Shown here: piece after piece, positions 54,267 through 64,000 of the stretch
Position numbering within the stretch: the stretch's first letter is position 1
How the letters are laid out: every line of letters starts with the position of its first letter
Origin: an uncultured Aliiroseovarius sp.
GTDB taxonomy: Bacteria > Pseudomonadota > Alphaproteobacteria > Rhodobacterales > Rhodobacteraceae
Assembly (NCBI RefSeq): GCF_947492455.1
Contig: NZ_CANLNB010000002.1
Span: 372,001 to 436,000, forward strand
Reading direction: 5' to 3'
Length of the DNA stretch: 64,000 nt
The notes under the pieces: model-generated
The model's database searches: none
What the model saw: only the letters and a program-made list of their open reading frames with translations
Told to the model about the DNA's origin: nothing
Made by a program: the position numbers and the translations under genes

Positions 54267-55601
54267 TCACCAATTGTCCTTGAACCACTTGAACGCCCGG
54301 CGGAAACTGCGCGCCGGATAGGTCTCGGCGGGCATTTCGAAATCCCACCATTCGTCTTGCGGGTGAGCGGCAAACAGGCACAGTCCCACGGCCGAGGCAA
54401 AGCCCGGTCCGGTCGCCGCCTGCGGCAGGCCCTGCACCCGAAGCGGGCGTCCAAGGCGCACATTCTGGCCCAGAATTTTCGGGGCGAGCCCGTCCAGACC
54501 CGGGATCTGGCTGCCGCCTCCGGTCAACACGATGGATTGGCTGGGCAGATGGTCAAAGCCGGCCGCATCAAGGCGCATCCGCACCTCCTCCAGAATTTCT
54601 TCGACGCGCGGACGCATGATGCCGATCAGCTCGGCCCGGCTGACGGTGCGGCGGTCGTGTTCCCAGTCGCCGGTGTCGCCACCGATCTCGATCATCTCGC
54701 GATCATCCATGCCGGTGGCGACAACGCCACCATAGAAGGACTTGATCCGCTCGGCGGTCGATAGGGGCACATGAAGCCCTTTCGAGATGTCCGAGGTCAC
54801 ATGATCCCCACCTAGACGCACGCTGTCGGCATAAATCATGTGCTTTTTCATGAAGATAGAGATGCCAGTTGAACCTCCACCTAAATCGATACAGGCGGCG
54901 CCCAGCTCTTGTTCATCCTCGACCAGCGCGGAAATCCCCGACACATAGGCCGAGCTTGCCAGCCCTGCGACTTCAAGGTCGCAGCGCTTGATACAATAGA
55001 GCAAGTTCTGAATGACCGCTGAATCGACGGTCAACACATGCAAGTCCACCGCCAGACGGTTGCCGATCTGCCCACGCGGATCCGCAAGGCCCGAGCGGTG
55101 ATCCAGCGCAAAGTTCACCGGCTGCGCGTGCAGCACCTCGCGCCCGTCGCCAATGTCGGGCATGTCACAGGCCGCCAGAACGCGGGCCACATCGTCTTCA
55201 GTGACCGCACGGCCATCAACGTCCACCGCCCCATCCAGCCCATAGCTGCGCGGGTTGGCGCCCGAGAAACAGGCAATCACATGATCCACCCGCAGGTTGG
55301 CCATCTTCTGTGCTGCTTGCACGGCGGTGCGAATGGCGCGTTCGGTCTCGGCCATGGCGTCGATTTCGCCAAAGCGCACCCCGCGCGAGCGGGTCGTCGC
55401 GGCGCCGATCACGCGAAAGGCGCTTTGCCCTGCCAAGGATCCTACCCCATCGCTATCACGGAACTGCTCGGGCCCGTCAAAACGCAGGACCAGACAGCCT
55501 ACTTTGGCGCTGCCGATATCCAGAATGGCAATCACGCCGCGTTGCATGGCGGCTTCGCGCATGGCCCGCATGGCACGTTGCTGGCTGTAAATATCGGTCA
55601 T
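54267..55601 (-). CDS. ftsA: Cell division protein FtsA
   Basis: 444 residues, actin-like fold. ILDIGSAKVGCLVLRF (phosphate 1), ACIDLGGGSTGISIF (phosphate 2) and IVLTGGGSQIPGLD (adenosine loop) are visible, with an SHS2-type 1C domain between. The final RSFRRAFKWFKDNW forms an amphipathic membrane helix. It tethers FtsZ to the membrane. Overlaps ftsQ by an ATGA. Confidence 0.97.
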   Translation of the reverse strand: MTDIYSQQRAMRAMREAAMQRGVIAILDIGSAKVGCLVLRFDGPEQFRDSDGVGSLAGQSAFRVIGAATTRSRGVRFGEIDAMAETERAIRTAVQAAQKMANLRVDHVIACFSGANPRSYGLDGAVDVDGRAVTEDDVARVLAACDMPDIGDGREVLHAQPVNFALDHRSGLADPRGQIGNRLAVDLHVLTVDSAVIQNLLYCIKRCDLEVAGLASSAYVSGISALVEDEQELGAACIDLGGGSTGISIFMKKHMIYADSVRLGGDHVTSDISKGLHVPLSTAERIKSFYGGVVATGMDDREMIEIGGDTGDWEHDRRTVSRAELIGIMRPRVEEILEEVRMRLDAAGFDHLPSQSIVLTGGGSQIPGLDGLAPKILGQNVRLGRPLRVQGLPQAATGPGFASAVGLCLFAAHPQDEWWDFEMPAETYPARSFRRAFKWFKDNW

Positions 55602-56491
55602 TGGGAAACCTCTTCAATCTGAACCCCTTTAAGGCGGCGCAGCTCGTGCATGGCGGTGGCGCCAAGACGCAGCGTGGGGCGCTGGGGATTTCTCATATCA
55701 ATCACGCTTAGGTCGCGGCCAAACAGGTCTTGCGCCTGGTGCAAGGCAATCACTTGCTCCAATGCGGCCACGGGGTTTTCGGCTGGCAGCTGAATGCGCT
55801 GGTCGCTTTTCAATACGACATCCCAGCGACGTTCGCCCACACGGATCAACCCGCGTAGCTCGCCGCGCAGGGGGGCAGCGGTGTCCAGAATGGCGCGTGC
55901 TTCTGGCACGGCGTCGGCCGCGCCCTTCCCGGTGATCAACGGCAGATCAGACCGCGCCGCACGATCCAGCAAGCTGGCGACACGATGACCGCTGGCGTCC
56001 AGCATGTCGATGACACCACTGTGGCGCCACAAGATCACTGGCTCGCGCTCGGTCAGCGCCACTTCCAGCACACCGCCCGGGCGGATGCGCAGATCGGCAT
56101 CCTCGATCACGTCCAGTTTCATGATCTCGGTCCGCATGCGGTCCAGATCCAGATCGAAGCTGGAAATCGGGAAATCGATGGGTAGGATCTGGCGCACGGC
56201 ACTGTCGACAACCGGGGTCGCGCCCTCGACGGCCATCAGCTTGACCATGAACTCGGGCCGTTCCTGCACCGAGCGCTTCACATTGGTCAGCTTCTCGCCG
56301 ACTGCATAGCGGTTGGTCGGGTTGGACAGGTACCAGCCCGTCGCCATCAAGATAGCAAAGACCGGCAGGCCCACACGCAGAAAGGCGCGGAAGACCGGGG
56401 TCAGCCACAGGCGATGGGCCTTATAAGCAAGACGTGAGGGCGCCGGGTCGCGGCGCTGCGCGTCCGTCTTGTCCTGCTGGGGGGCGGTCAT
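55598..56491 (-). CDS. ftsQ: Cell division protein FtsQ
   Basis: 297 residues from the ATG overlapping the ddl stop. Short cytoplasmic part, one helix (about 38-56; [20 protein letters not shown]), POTRA domain (about 80-150) and a beta domain ([16 protein letters not shown]). It is a bitopic scaffold of the divisome. The frame is open ten codons further upstream inside ddl, but the overlapping ATG is the natural start. Confidence 0.95.
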   Translation of the reverse strand: MTAPQQDKTDAQRRDPAPSRLAYKAHRLWLTPVFRAFLRVGLPVFAILMATGWYLSNPTNRYAVGEKLTNVKRSVQERPEFMVKLMAVEGATPVVDSAVRQILPIDFPISSFDLDLDRMRTEIMKLDVIEDADLRIRPGGVLEVALTEREPVILWRHSGVIDMLDASGHRVASLLDRAARSDLPLITGKGAADAVPEARAILDTAAPLRGELRGLIRVGERRWDVVLKSDQRIQLPAENPVAALEQVIALHQAQDLFGRDLSVIDMRNPQRPTLRLGATAMHELRRLKGVQIEEVSQ

Positions 56492-57402
56492 CGGTTGCAC
56501 GACGCGTCCTCCACCATCCATTTGCAGAATTGACCGAAGCTCATCCCCTGATGCGCGCCCTGTTCGGGCGCCAGAGAGGTCGGCGTCATGCCCGGCTGCG
56601 TGTTGGTTTCCAGAATGATCAGTCCGTCCAAACCGCGGGCTTCATCCCAGCGGAAATCGGTGCGGCTGACACCGCGACAGCCCAACGCCTCGTGCGCGCG
56701 CAGGGCATAATCCAAGCACGCGGCTTCAATCTCGGCAGGGATGTTGGCGGGGATTTCGTGGCGCGATCCACCCTCGGCGTATTTCGCGTCGTAATCATAC
56801 CAGCCATCTGTGATGATGTCGGTCACGCCAAGCGCACGGTCGCCCATCACAGTGGTCGTCAGCTCGCGCCCCGGCGCATAGGTTTCCACCATCACCGTAT
56901 CTGGCATGCTCTCAGCCAGTTTCGGCGGCGTATTCGCGCCCTCTTGCACGATGTAGATCCCAACCGAGCTGCCTTCGTTGTAAGGCTTCACCACGTAGGG
57001 CGGCTCCATCACATGACGGGCCTGCACGTCGTCTTTGCCGGCCAGCACAGAGGCCACGACGGGAAGACCCGCGGCGCGGAACGTGTCCTTGGCGCGCTCT
57101 TTGTCCATCGCAAGCGAGGACGCCAACACGCCCGAATGTGTGTAAGGGATTTGCAGCCACTCCAAGAGGCCCTGTACACAGCCATCTTCGCCCCAACGGC
57201 CATGCAGCGCGTTGAAAACAACATCAGGCGCTTCGGCTTTCAGACGCTCGGCCAGATCGGGGCCCGCGTCGATCTTCACGACGTCATAGCCCTCGCCAGC
57301 CAAGGCCTTGGCGCATTCCTCGCCCGAGCTCAGCGATACCTCGCGCTCGGCCGATGGACCGCCCATCAAAACCACAACTTTGCTGACGGATGAACCCGAC
57401 AT
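56488..57402 (-). CDS. ddl: D-alanine--D-alanine ligase
   Basis: 304 residues, full length DdlB type. [18 protein letters not shown] at the N terminus, the ATP-grasp GSSVGIYIV loop, and the C-terminal [11 protein letters not shown] are diagnostic. It makes the D-Ala-D-Ala dipeptide for the peptidoglycan stem. It lies between murB (212 bp upstream, nothing seen in the gap) and ftsQ. Confidence 0.97.
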   Translation of the reverse strand: MSGSSVSKVVVLMGGPSAEREVSLSSGEECAKALAGEGYDVVKIDAGPDLAERLKAEAPDVVFNALHGRWGEDGCVQGLLEWLQIPYTHSGVLASSLAMDKERAKDTFRAAGLPVVASVLAGKDDVQARHVMEPPYVVKPYNEGSSVGIYIVQEGANTPPKLAESMPDTVMVETYAPGRELTTTVMGDRALGVTDIITDGWYDYDAKYAEGGSRHEIPANIPAEIEAACLDYALRAHEALGCRGVSRTDFRWDEARGLDGLIILETNTQPGMTPTSLAPEQGAHQGMSFGQFCKWMVEDASCNR

Positions 57403-57614
57403 GCCTGTAATGCCTCGTACCCGGCCGCAATGCGACCCAAATGCTCTGCCGTTTCCGGCGCCAATCCCGTGTGACCACGGTGTCTGTCATGAGGCGTACC
57501 GCCCCGAACCGAGATATCGCGCAGTTTTCTGCGTCTGTTTTTCGGTTTTCAGGGCCTGCCCGACCCCTCAATCTCCGGCCTTTTTGACCGTCATTTCCGC
57601 GTGTTACGCCCGGT

Positions 57615-58547
57615 TTATTCTGCCGCCGGTTCGCCTACGCGCTTGATTTCCCATTGTAGCTCTATGCCACTGTGTTCGTAAACCTTTTTTCTGACCTCTT
57701 CACCCAATCCTTCAAGGTCGGCGGCGGTGGCATCGCCCGTGTTGGTCAGGAAATTCGAGTGCATCTGGTTCATCTGCGCCCCACCCCGTGTCGCGCCGCG
57801 CATTCCGGCCTCGTCGATCACCTTCCAGGCTTTCAATTCGTGGCTGTCATCCGCCCGCCCGGTGGAGCTGAAGCCCGCCGGATTGCGGAAGGTCGACCCT
57901 GCGGTGCGGTCTTTGGTGGGCTGGGTTTCGTCGCGTTTGGCCAGCTGGGCCTCCATGCGCGCGGCAAGCTCCTCGGGATCGCCTTGGGGACCTTCCAAGA
58001 CGGCTTTGGTCACAACCCAACCGTCCGGCAGCTCGCTTTGACGATATTGGAACTGCAGATCATCGGCAGTCAGTGTCACCCGCTCGCCATCCCGTGTGAG
58101 GGCGGTCGCAGATTGAAAAACGTCAGCGATATAAGAGCCATAGCAGCCGGCATTCATGCGCACCGCGCCACCGATTGCGCCGGGAATAGTACGTAGGAAG
58201 GTCAGATCTACACCCTCAGCCGCGGCCTTTCTGGCGACCTGAGCGTCCAGAGCGGCCACACCCGCCGTCACCGTCTGACCGTCAATCTCGACCGCGTTGA
58301 AGCCCCGCCCCATGCGGATCACCACGCCCCGGATGCCGCCATCCCGCACAATCAGGTTCGAGCCGACACCCATCGGAAAGACCGGGATCTCCGCGTCCAA
58401 CTCAGACAGGAAATGCGCCAGATCATCCTCGTCGGCAGGCATAAATAGCCAGTCCGCAGGACCACCCACGCGCAGCCACGTCAGACCGGCAAGTTCCCTG
58501 TCGGCCATCAAGCTGCCGCGAATTTCGATTTCATCAGGACGGGCCAT
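57615..58547 (-). CDS. murB: UDP-N-acetylenolpyruvoylglucosamine reductase MurB
   Basis: 310 residues, type without the extra loop of E. coli MurB. FAD domain with VGGPADW and [19 protein letters not shown]; the catalytic Ser is in [12 protein letters not shown]-terminal [15 protein letters not shown]. It reduces the enolpyruvyl group with NADPH to give UDP-MurNAc. It starts 3 bp after the DUF2484 stop. Confidence 0.97.
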   Translation of the reverse strand: MARPDEIEIRGSLMADRELAGLTWLRVGGPADWLFMPADEDDLAHFLSELDAEIPVFPMGVGSNLIVRDGGIRGVVIRMGRGFNAVEIDGQTVTAGVAALDAQVARKAAAEGVDLTFLRTIPGAIGGAVRMNAGCYGSYIADVFQSATALTRDGERVTLTADDLQFQYRQSELPDGWVVTKAVLEGPQGDPEELAARMEAQLAKRDETQPTKDRTAGSTFRNPAGFSSTGRADDSHELKAWKVIDEAGMRGATRGGAQMNQMHSNFLTNTGDATAADLEGLGEEVRKKVYEHSGIELQWEIKRVGEPAAE

Positions 58548-58550
58548 GTC

Positions 58551-58790
58551 TCACCTCTTGCGCAGCCAGCGGGTCAGGTAGATCACCGGCCAGCGCAGGA
58601 TCGACATCGCGCCCAGCAAGACCAGCAGCCCCACCCACGGGCCGTTCTCGTACAACACGTACCCCAATAGCGGAATGCCCACGGCGATCAAGACGTAAGC
58701 CACCCGCCAGTGGTGATCCTTTGACGGCGTCAGCGCGATGACCTGCGCCACAACCGCCCAGAGGCAGGCGAGGATCAGCGACAGCGTCAT
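58551..58790 (-). CDS. DUF2484 family small membrane protein (second of two)
   Basis: 79 residues with three hydrophobic segments (about 3-19, 29-45, 48-70). The MTLSLILACLWAV start and WLRKR end match DUF2484, a Rhodobacterales family found beside murB. Start at ATG 58790, overlapping the stop of the other copy (ATGA). Equal length to its neighbour and alignable without gaps (S-L-I, L-W-A, A-L-x-P, S-x-x-R-x-P). Function unknown; the position suggests the envelope. Confidence 0.85.
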   Translation of the reverse strand: MTLSLILACLWAVVAQVIALTPSKDHHWRVAYVLIAVGIPLLGYVLYENGPWVGLLVLLGAMSILRWPVIYLTRWLRKR

Positions 58791-59026
58791 AGGCGTCCTG
58801 TCCATTTTCGGGCGAAGTACCACAGTGGGCGGCGAAACATCGACAGGAAAGCTGCCAGCCCGAGGACTGCCCAGATCCAGCCATGCGTGGCCCCAATCCA
58901 GAGAACCATAAACGGCGCAGAGATCAGCAGGATGATCCCCGGCGGGAATTGCATCCGCATCGGCAACAGCGCGACAATCGTCGCGGCGATGGCCCAGAGG
59001 GCGCCTGCGATCAAAGACGGGCTCAA
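58787..59026 (-). CDS. DUF2484 family small membrane protein (first of two)
   Basis: 79 residues, three hydrophobic segments, ending FARKWTGRL. The start is a TTG at 59026 that overlaps the TGA of the permease gene (TTGA); no ATG in frame upstream would avoid running deep into the permease gene. It is a tandem copy of the following DUF2484 gene. Translational coupling at both ends indicates a single transcript with the permease and murB. Confidence 0.78.
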   Translation of the reverse strand: MSPSLIAGALWAIAATIVALLPMRMQFPPGIILLISAPFMVLWIGATHGWIWAVLGLAAFLSMFRRPLWYFARKWTGRL

Positions 59027-60216
59027 TGCGTGGCTCCGGTCAGGAAGGACGCGGCTAGCGCCGCTACGGCACCGATCAGGCCCAGCCACGGCACCCAGAC
59101 AGCTGTGCGGAACGGCGCGTCGGGCTTTTTGCGTTTCAAAGCGATCAGCGCGATGTTCACCACCGCAAACACGATCAACAGCACGGTCGAGGTGACATTC
59201 GCCAGCTCGGACACCGGCAAGGCCAAGGCGGCCCCGATCACCCCTGCCCCCAGCAGCACCGTCGCCAAAGCGGGCGTGCCGAACCGGGGATGGGCGCGAT
59301 AGAAGACCGACAGCAGCTTTTCCCGGCGCCCAAGGCCAAACAGCACGCGCGCCGCCATGACGATCTGTGCGAGCACACCATTTAACGCTGCGATCACGGC
59401 GATGCCGCCAAGAACGGCAGGAGAGGCCGCAAAACTGCTTTCCCAGACCAGCACCAAGGGCCGGCCCGAGCTTGCCAGCGCGTCCACCGGGACGGCACGC
59501 ACAGCGGCGTAGGACACCAGTGCGTAAAGCAGGGTCGTGATGACCAAGGCGATCAGAATGGCACGGGGGACGGTGTGGGTGGGGTCTTTCGCCTCTTCCG
59601 CCATATTCACCATGTCCTCGAACCCGATGAAGGCGAAGAAGGCCAAAGCGGCGGCACCTGCGACACCGGGCCAATAGATCTCGGGTAGGTCAGTCAGCAC
59701 AGCAACGGGCGGCGCAGTGAACCCCGCATAGACCACCGCGATCAGGCCCAATACCTCGATCACCGTGAAGATCGCGGCCAGCAACAGGCTCTCCAACACG
59801 CCCACAAGCGCGACGAGGGTCAGGGCAATGCCGATGCCAATGATGGCCCATGCGCTTGGGATATCGGCCAACGCCGTCAGATAACCAACGCCGCCGCGCA
59901 ACACTGCCGCGGCGGATACGGTGCCCGCAAGCACGATGGCCAAGCCTATCAACACCGCCAGAACGTGGCTGTTCAGGCCTTTTTCCACATAGGCCGCCTC
60001 GCCCGAGGCTTCGGGAATACGCGAACTGAGTTCGGCGTAGCTGAGCGCTGACGGAGCCGCGATCAAACCTGCGAGCAAGAAGGCCAAAGGCGCCCAGACC
60101 CCAGCCTCGGCCGCCACGGCGCCCACCAGCACATAGATCCCGGCCCCGACCATGACGCCGACGCCATACATGGTCAGAAGACCAAGTCCGAGGTTTCGCT
60201 TTAGTGGGGCTGCCAT
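59023..60216 (-). CDS. APC superfamily amino acid permease
   Basis: 397 residues with about 11-12 helices. The APC start LGLLTMYGVGVMVGAGIYVLVG holds the GxG(A)GI substrate motif in helix 1, and FFAFIGFEDMVNMAEEAKDP in helix 6 is characteristic. The substrate cannot be told. It is somewhat short for the family. Its place inside the murC-murB interval is unusual: it overlaps the DUF2484 gene by a TTGA and lies 10 bp after a small membrane gene, so it is embedded in the dcw transcript. Codon use looks like the neighbours. Confidence 0.88.
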   Translation of the reverse strand: MAAPLKRNLGLGLLTMYGVGVMVGAGIYVLVGAVAAEAGVWAPLAFLLAGLIAAPSALSYAELSSRIPEASGEAAYVEKGLNSHVLAVLIGLAIVLAGTVSAAAVLRGGVGYLTALADIPSAWAIIGIGIALTLVALVGVLESLLLAAIFTVIEVLGLIAVVYAGFTAPPVAVLTDLPEIYWPGVAGAAALAFFAFIGFEDMVNMAEEAKDPTHTVPRAILIALVITTLLYALVSYAAVRAVPVDALASSGRPLVLVWESSFAASPAVLGGIAVIAALNGVLAQIVMAARVLFGLGRREKLLSVFYRAHPRFGTPALATVLLGAGVIGAALALPVSELANVTSTVLLIVFAVVNIALIALKRKKPDAPFRTAVWVPWLGLIGAVAALAASFLTGATH

Positions 60217-60226
60217 ATCTGCCTGC

Positions 60227-60543
60227 CTATTGTTGAGATCGCATGTTACGCCCCAGAATGCGCCAAAGCCAGATCAGAGAAACCACCGCGACACAGATTC
60301 CGAAGGCGTGAAACGCGTAGTCGAGAACAAGGTGGAGGACGAAGGCTGGACCTGCATCGATCCGTCCCCCTTCCAGATAGAAAACAAGGGAGTAGTGGGC
60401 GAACCATAACCCAATGCACAAAATGATTGCGACCAACAGCGCACGGATATAGCGCCCGCGCCACGCAAGAAATCCGCAGACAGGGATGCCGCCCAGGGGA
60501 CGACAAGCAGCGGCCAAATCAGGATCTTGTAGACCGCCAGCAT
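60227..60543 (-). pseudogene. Small membrane protein gene with an apparent one-base frameshift
   Basis: An ATG at 60543 with GAGGGCGA in front, 11 bp after the murC stop, opens MLAVYKILIWPLLVVP. That frame then leaves the hydrophobic pattern. One extra C in the C4 run (G4 on the plus strand at 60496-60499) would join it to LGGIPVCGFLAWRGRYIRALLV and on to ILGRNMRSQQ, a 105-residue protein with three membrane segments. Without the shift the second frame can only start at a TTG (60517) with no ribosome site. I read this as a frameshift, real or a base-call error. Family not recognised. Confidence 0.6.
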
Positions 60544-60553
60544 TCGCCCTCGC

Positions 60554-61951
<1,398 letters not shown>

Positions 61952-61975
61952 CGGTGTATCCTTCAGGTGTAGTTC

Positions 61976-63070
61976 TTAGGCCTGTGCGGCCAATTCTTCG
62001 ACCAGCGCGACCAACGCGTCGGTTGCGTCGGGGCGGCCATGGGCCAGCGCGGCACGGGCCATCTGTTCGGCCCCTTCCGCGTTTTCCAGCACCAGCGCGA
62101 CCTGTTCCGCCAGACTGTCCGGCGTCAGCATGCTTTCGGGCAGCAGGATCGCAGCGCCCGCATCCACCAGCCCCCGCGCGTTGGCGGTCTGGTGATCATC
62201 TGTGGCGCTTGGCAGAGGGATCAGGATCGACGGGCGACCAATGACCGAGATATCCGCGACGGACGATGCCCCTGCCCGGCTGATCACCAGTTGTGCCTCG
62301 GACATCCGGCGCGGGATATCGTTGAAAAAGCTCTGCACGTCGGCGCGGATGCCGTGTTCGGCGTAGAACGCGCTCACCCGCTCCATGTCTTCCTCGCGCG
62401 CCTGATGGCTGACCGAGATATGGCGCCGCAGATGCTCTGGCAGGCTGGCCAGCGCAGCAGGCACATGGTCGGACAGCGCACGCGCACCTTGCGAGCCGCC
62501 AATGACAAGGATCGACATCGGGTAATCACCGGGCGCGATATAGCCCGCACCCTGACGCGCCATGACAGCGCCGCGGACGGGATTGCCGGTATAGACGCCC
62601 TCAACACCGTCAGGCAGATCCGTTGGCCACGTGCCGCAGGCCACGCGGTTCACACGGGTCGCGAAGATCGTGTTTACCCGACCCAACACACCGTTCTGTT
62701 CGTGGATCATACGCGGCAGGTTCAGAAGCTTCGCAGCCCCCAAGGCGGGAATGGTCGGGTAGCCACCAAAGCCCACAACGGCCTTTGGACGATCTCGGCG
62801 CATCTTCAGGACAGCACCCAACACGCCGGCTCCGATGCGGAACGGCACTACAGCCTTCGCCACGATGCCGCCACGCTGGAAGGTGGCGGAGGAGACTTGC
62901 TCGATCTCGACCACATGGGGAAAGCCGCCTGTATAACGCGCACCGCGCGCGTCGGTCGACAGCTTTACCCGCCATCCTTTGCGCAACATTGCTTCCGCCA
63001 GCGCCTGCGCGGGAAACATGTGGCCGCCGGTCCCCCCGGCAGCAATCACAAGAAGCGGTTGGTCCGTCAT
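61976..63070 (-). CDS. murG: Lipid II synthase MurG
   Basis: 364 residues, GT28 fold. The N-terminal [15 protein letters not shown] loop and the C-terminal [14 protein letters not shown] and [11 protein letters not shown] (donor site) identify it. It adds GlcNAc to lipid I at the inner face of the membrane. Its ATG overlaps the ftsW TAA by one base. Confidence 0.98.
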   Translation of the reverse strand: MTDQPLLVIAAGGTGGHMFPAQALAEAMLRKGWRVKLSTDARGARYTGGFPHVVEIEQVSSATFQRGGIVAKAVVPFRIGAGVLGAVLKMRRDRPKAVVGFGGYPTIPALGAAKLLNLPRMIHEQNGVLGRVNTIFATRVNRVACGTWPTDLPDGVEGVYTGNPVRGAVMARQGAGYIAPGDYPMSILVIGGSQGARALSDHVPAALASLPEHLRRHISVSHQAREEDMERVSAFYAEHGIRADVQSFFNDIPRRMSEAQLVISRAGASSVADISVIGRPSILIPLPSATDDHQTANARGLVDAGAAILLPESMLTPDSLAEQVALVLENAEGAEQMARAALAHGRPDATDALVALVEELAAQA

Positions 63071-64000
63071 TATCTGCCCTGCCTGTTCGCAAATACGTCC
63101 TGCATCCGGCCCTGCGGCCGCGTGCGGGTAAAGGCCAAAAGCATGCCAAGTGCAATACCCCCAGCAATCAAAGACGAGCCGCCATAGCTGACAAATGGTA
63201 AGGTCATGCCTTTCGCGGGCAGAAGGCGCACGGCCACACCCATGTTGATCAGCGCCTGCACGCCGAACATGGCAGCAAGGCCCGAGCCTGCCAAACGGAT
63301 AAACGTATTCCGCTCGCGGATCAGGCGCAGGAAGCTGCGGACCACGATGGTTGCGTAAAGCGCAATGATGATCAGAACCAGAAGCAGGCCGTATTCTTCG
63401 GCCGCGACGGCGATGATGAAATCGGTATGCGCGTCAGGTAGCGACCACTTCACCTGCCCTTCGCCTACGCCAACACCAAAGAAACCGCCCTCGCGGATGG
63501 CGTTGGTGGCATAGCCCAGCTGGGTGGTCGGATCGACCTCGGGGTTCAGGAAGCCGTCGATGCGGCGCGCGAAGTGTTGCGAGTTGTGATAGGCAAACGT
63601 ACCGCCAAGAACGACCAACCCAGCGGCCCCCACCAGCAACAGGATCGGCGCACCCGCCAGGAAGTACATCACGCCCCAGCCAAACAGGATCAGCGCCGAT
63701 TGGCCAAAGTCCGGCTGCATCGCCAGGAACAGCACGATCACCGTGACCAAACCTGCGGACATGGCGCGTCCGGGCGGGCCGTTGATTTCCTGACTGGCCG
63801 CCATCAGCCACGCGGCAACGACCACGAAACCGGGTTTCAGGAACTCCGACGGCTGGACCGAGGCAAAGCCCAGCGAATACCAGCGCGTGGCGCCCTTGCC
63901 GAAATCCGTGCCCAGCACCGGCAGCAGCATCACCGCGACCATCGCCACCAGAAACCCAAGCACACCCAGACGGCGCACCATCTGCGGGGTCATCAGCGTG
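63070..64000 (-). CDS. ftsW: Peptidoglycan polymerase FtsW (partial)
   Basis: Runs off the right edge; about 309 C-terminal residues are visible. SEDS family: [15 protein letters not shown], the catalytic-region Asp in QPDFGQSA, the long loop with [19 protein letters not shown], and the end [12 protein letters not shown]. It polymerises glycan strands at the septum with a partner PBP. The dcw order ftsW-murG-murC is normal. Confidence 0.97.
   Translation of the reverse strand, partial: TLMTPQMVRRLGVLGFLVAMVAVMLLPVLGTDFGKGATRWYSLGFASVQPSEFLKPGFVVVAAWLMAASQEINGPPGRAMSAGLVTVIVLFLAMQPDFGQSALILFGWGVMYFLAGAPILLLVGAAGLVVLGGTFAYHNSQHFARRIDGFLNPEVDPTTQLGYATNAIREGGFFGVGVGEGQVKWSLPDAHTDFIIAVAAEEYGLLLVLIIIALYATIVVRSFLRLIRERNTFIRLAGSGLAAMFGVQALINMGVAVRLLPAKGMTLPFVSYGGSSLIAGGIALGMLLAFTRTRPQGRMQDVFANRQGR

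Noticed and set aside
57403-57614. A possible gene between ddl and murB
   Set aside because: Short frames exist on both strands but none has a ribosome site or a sensible product; nothing supported.

Overview
The window reads as chromosomal DNA of an alphaproteobacterium in the Rhodobacterales, most likely the Roseobacter group. The signs are a GC-rich genome with tightly packed operons, a DUF1476 (F1-ATPase zeta inhibitor) gene beside purC, a methionine synthase split into separate polypeptides with a DUF1638 neighbour, and DUF2484 genes inside the murein/division cluster. I see no prophage, insertion sequence, integrase, CRISPR array or rRNA. Almost everything is core metabolism and envelope biogenesis.

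Left part (1-20 kb). On the minus strand purC-purS-purQ run into a DctB/DctD two-component pair. On the plus strand lie the ATPase inhibitor, a short MprF-like protein, and a methionine-synthesis block (homocysteine methyltransferase, corrinoid protein, small membrane protein, DUF1638 protein) interrupted by a divergent radical SAM gene. Then come sufE, a lipoprotein, rnd, purN-purM, a tRNA with CAU anticodon, a medium-chain reductase, a class II aldolase with an orphan histidine kinase, an MBL hydrolase and tRNA-Asn.

Middle (20-31 kb). An Lrp/AsnC regulator is divergent from a tightly coupled four-gene catabolic operon: M20 deacylase, diaminopropionate ammonia-lyase-like PLP enzyme, M24 hydrolase, and Asp/Glu-racemase-like protein. 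It resembles the ectoine-utilisation eut/doe operon in enzyme classes but has no transporter and no EutC or EutE type. It is the best candidate here for an uncharacterised pathway. TamA-TamB follow, then a 49-residue gene and a TfoX C-terminal-domain gene broken by one stop codon.

31-50 kb. ndk, an ABC-F ATPase, marC, an aspartic protease, holC-pepA, then the envelope operon lptF-lptG-lptD-surA-pdxA-rsmA, a ClC transporter, an FAD-linked hydroxyacid dehydrogenase, recN and bamD.

50-64 kb. lpxC and the dcw cluster on the minus strand: ftsW-murG-murC, then an apparently frameshifted small membrane gene, an APC permease and two tandem DUF2484 genes, then murB-ddl-ftsQ-ftsA-ftsZ.

The most striking non-coding signal is an approximately 75-bp element present four times, every time between the 3' ends of two convergent genes. 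Each copy is three consecutive stem-loops plus a conserved T-rich tail, and the stems vary between copies with compensatory base changes. A fifth convergent junction (7785-7843) carries an unrelated triple hairpin. Function is inferred; the structures themselves are visible in the sequence.
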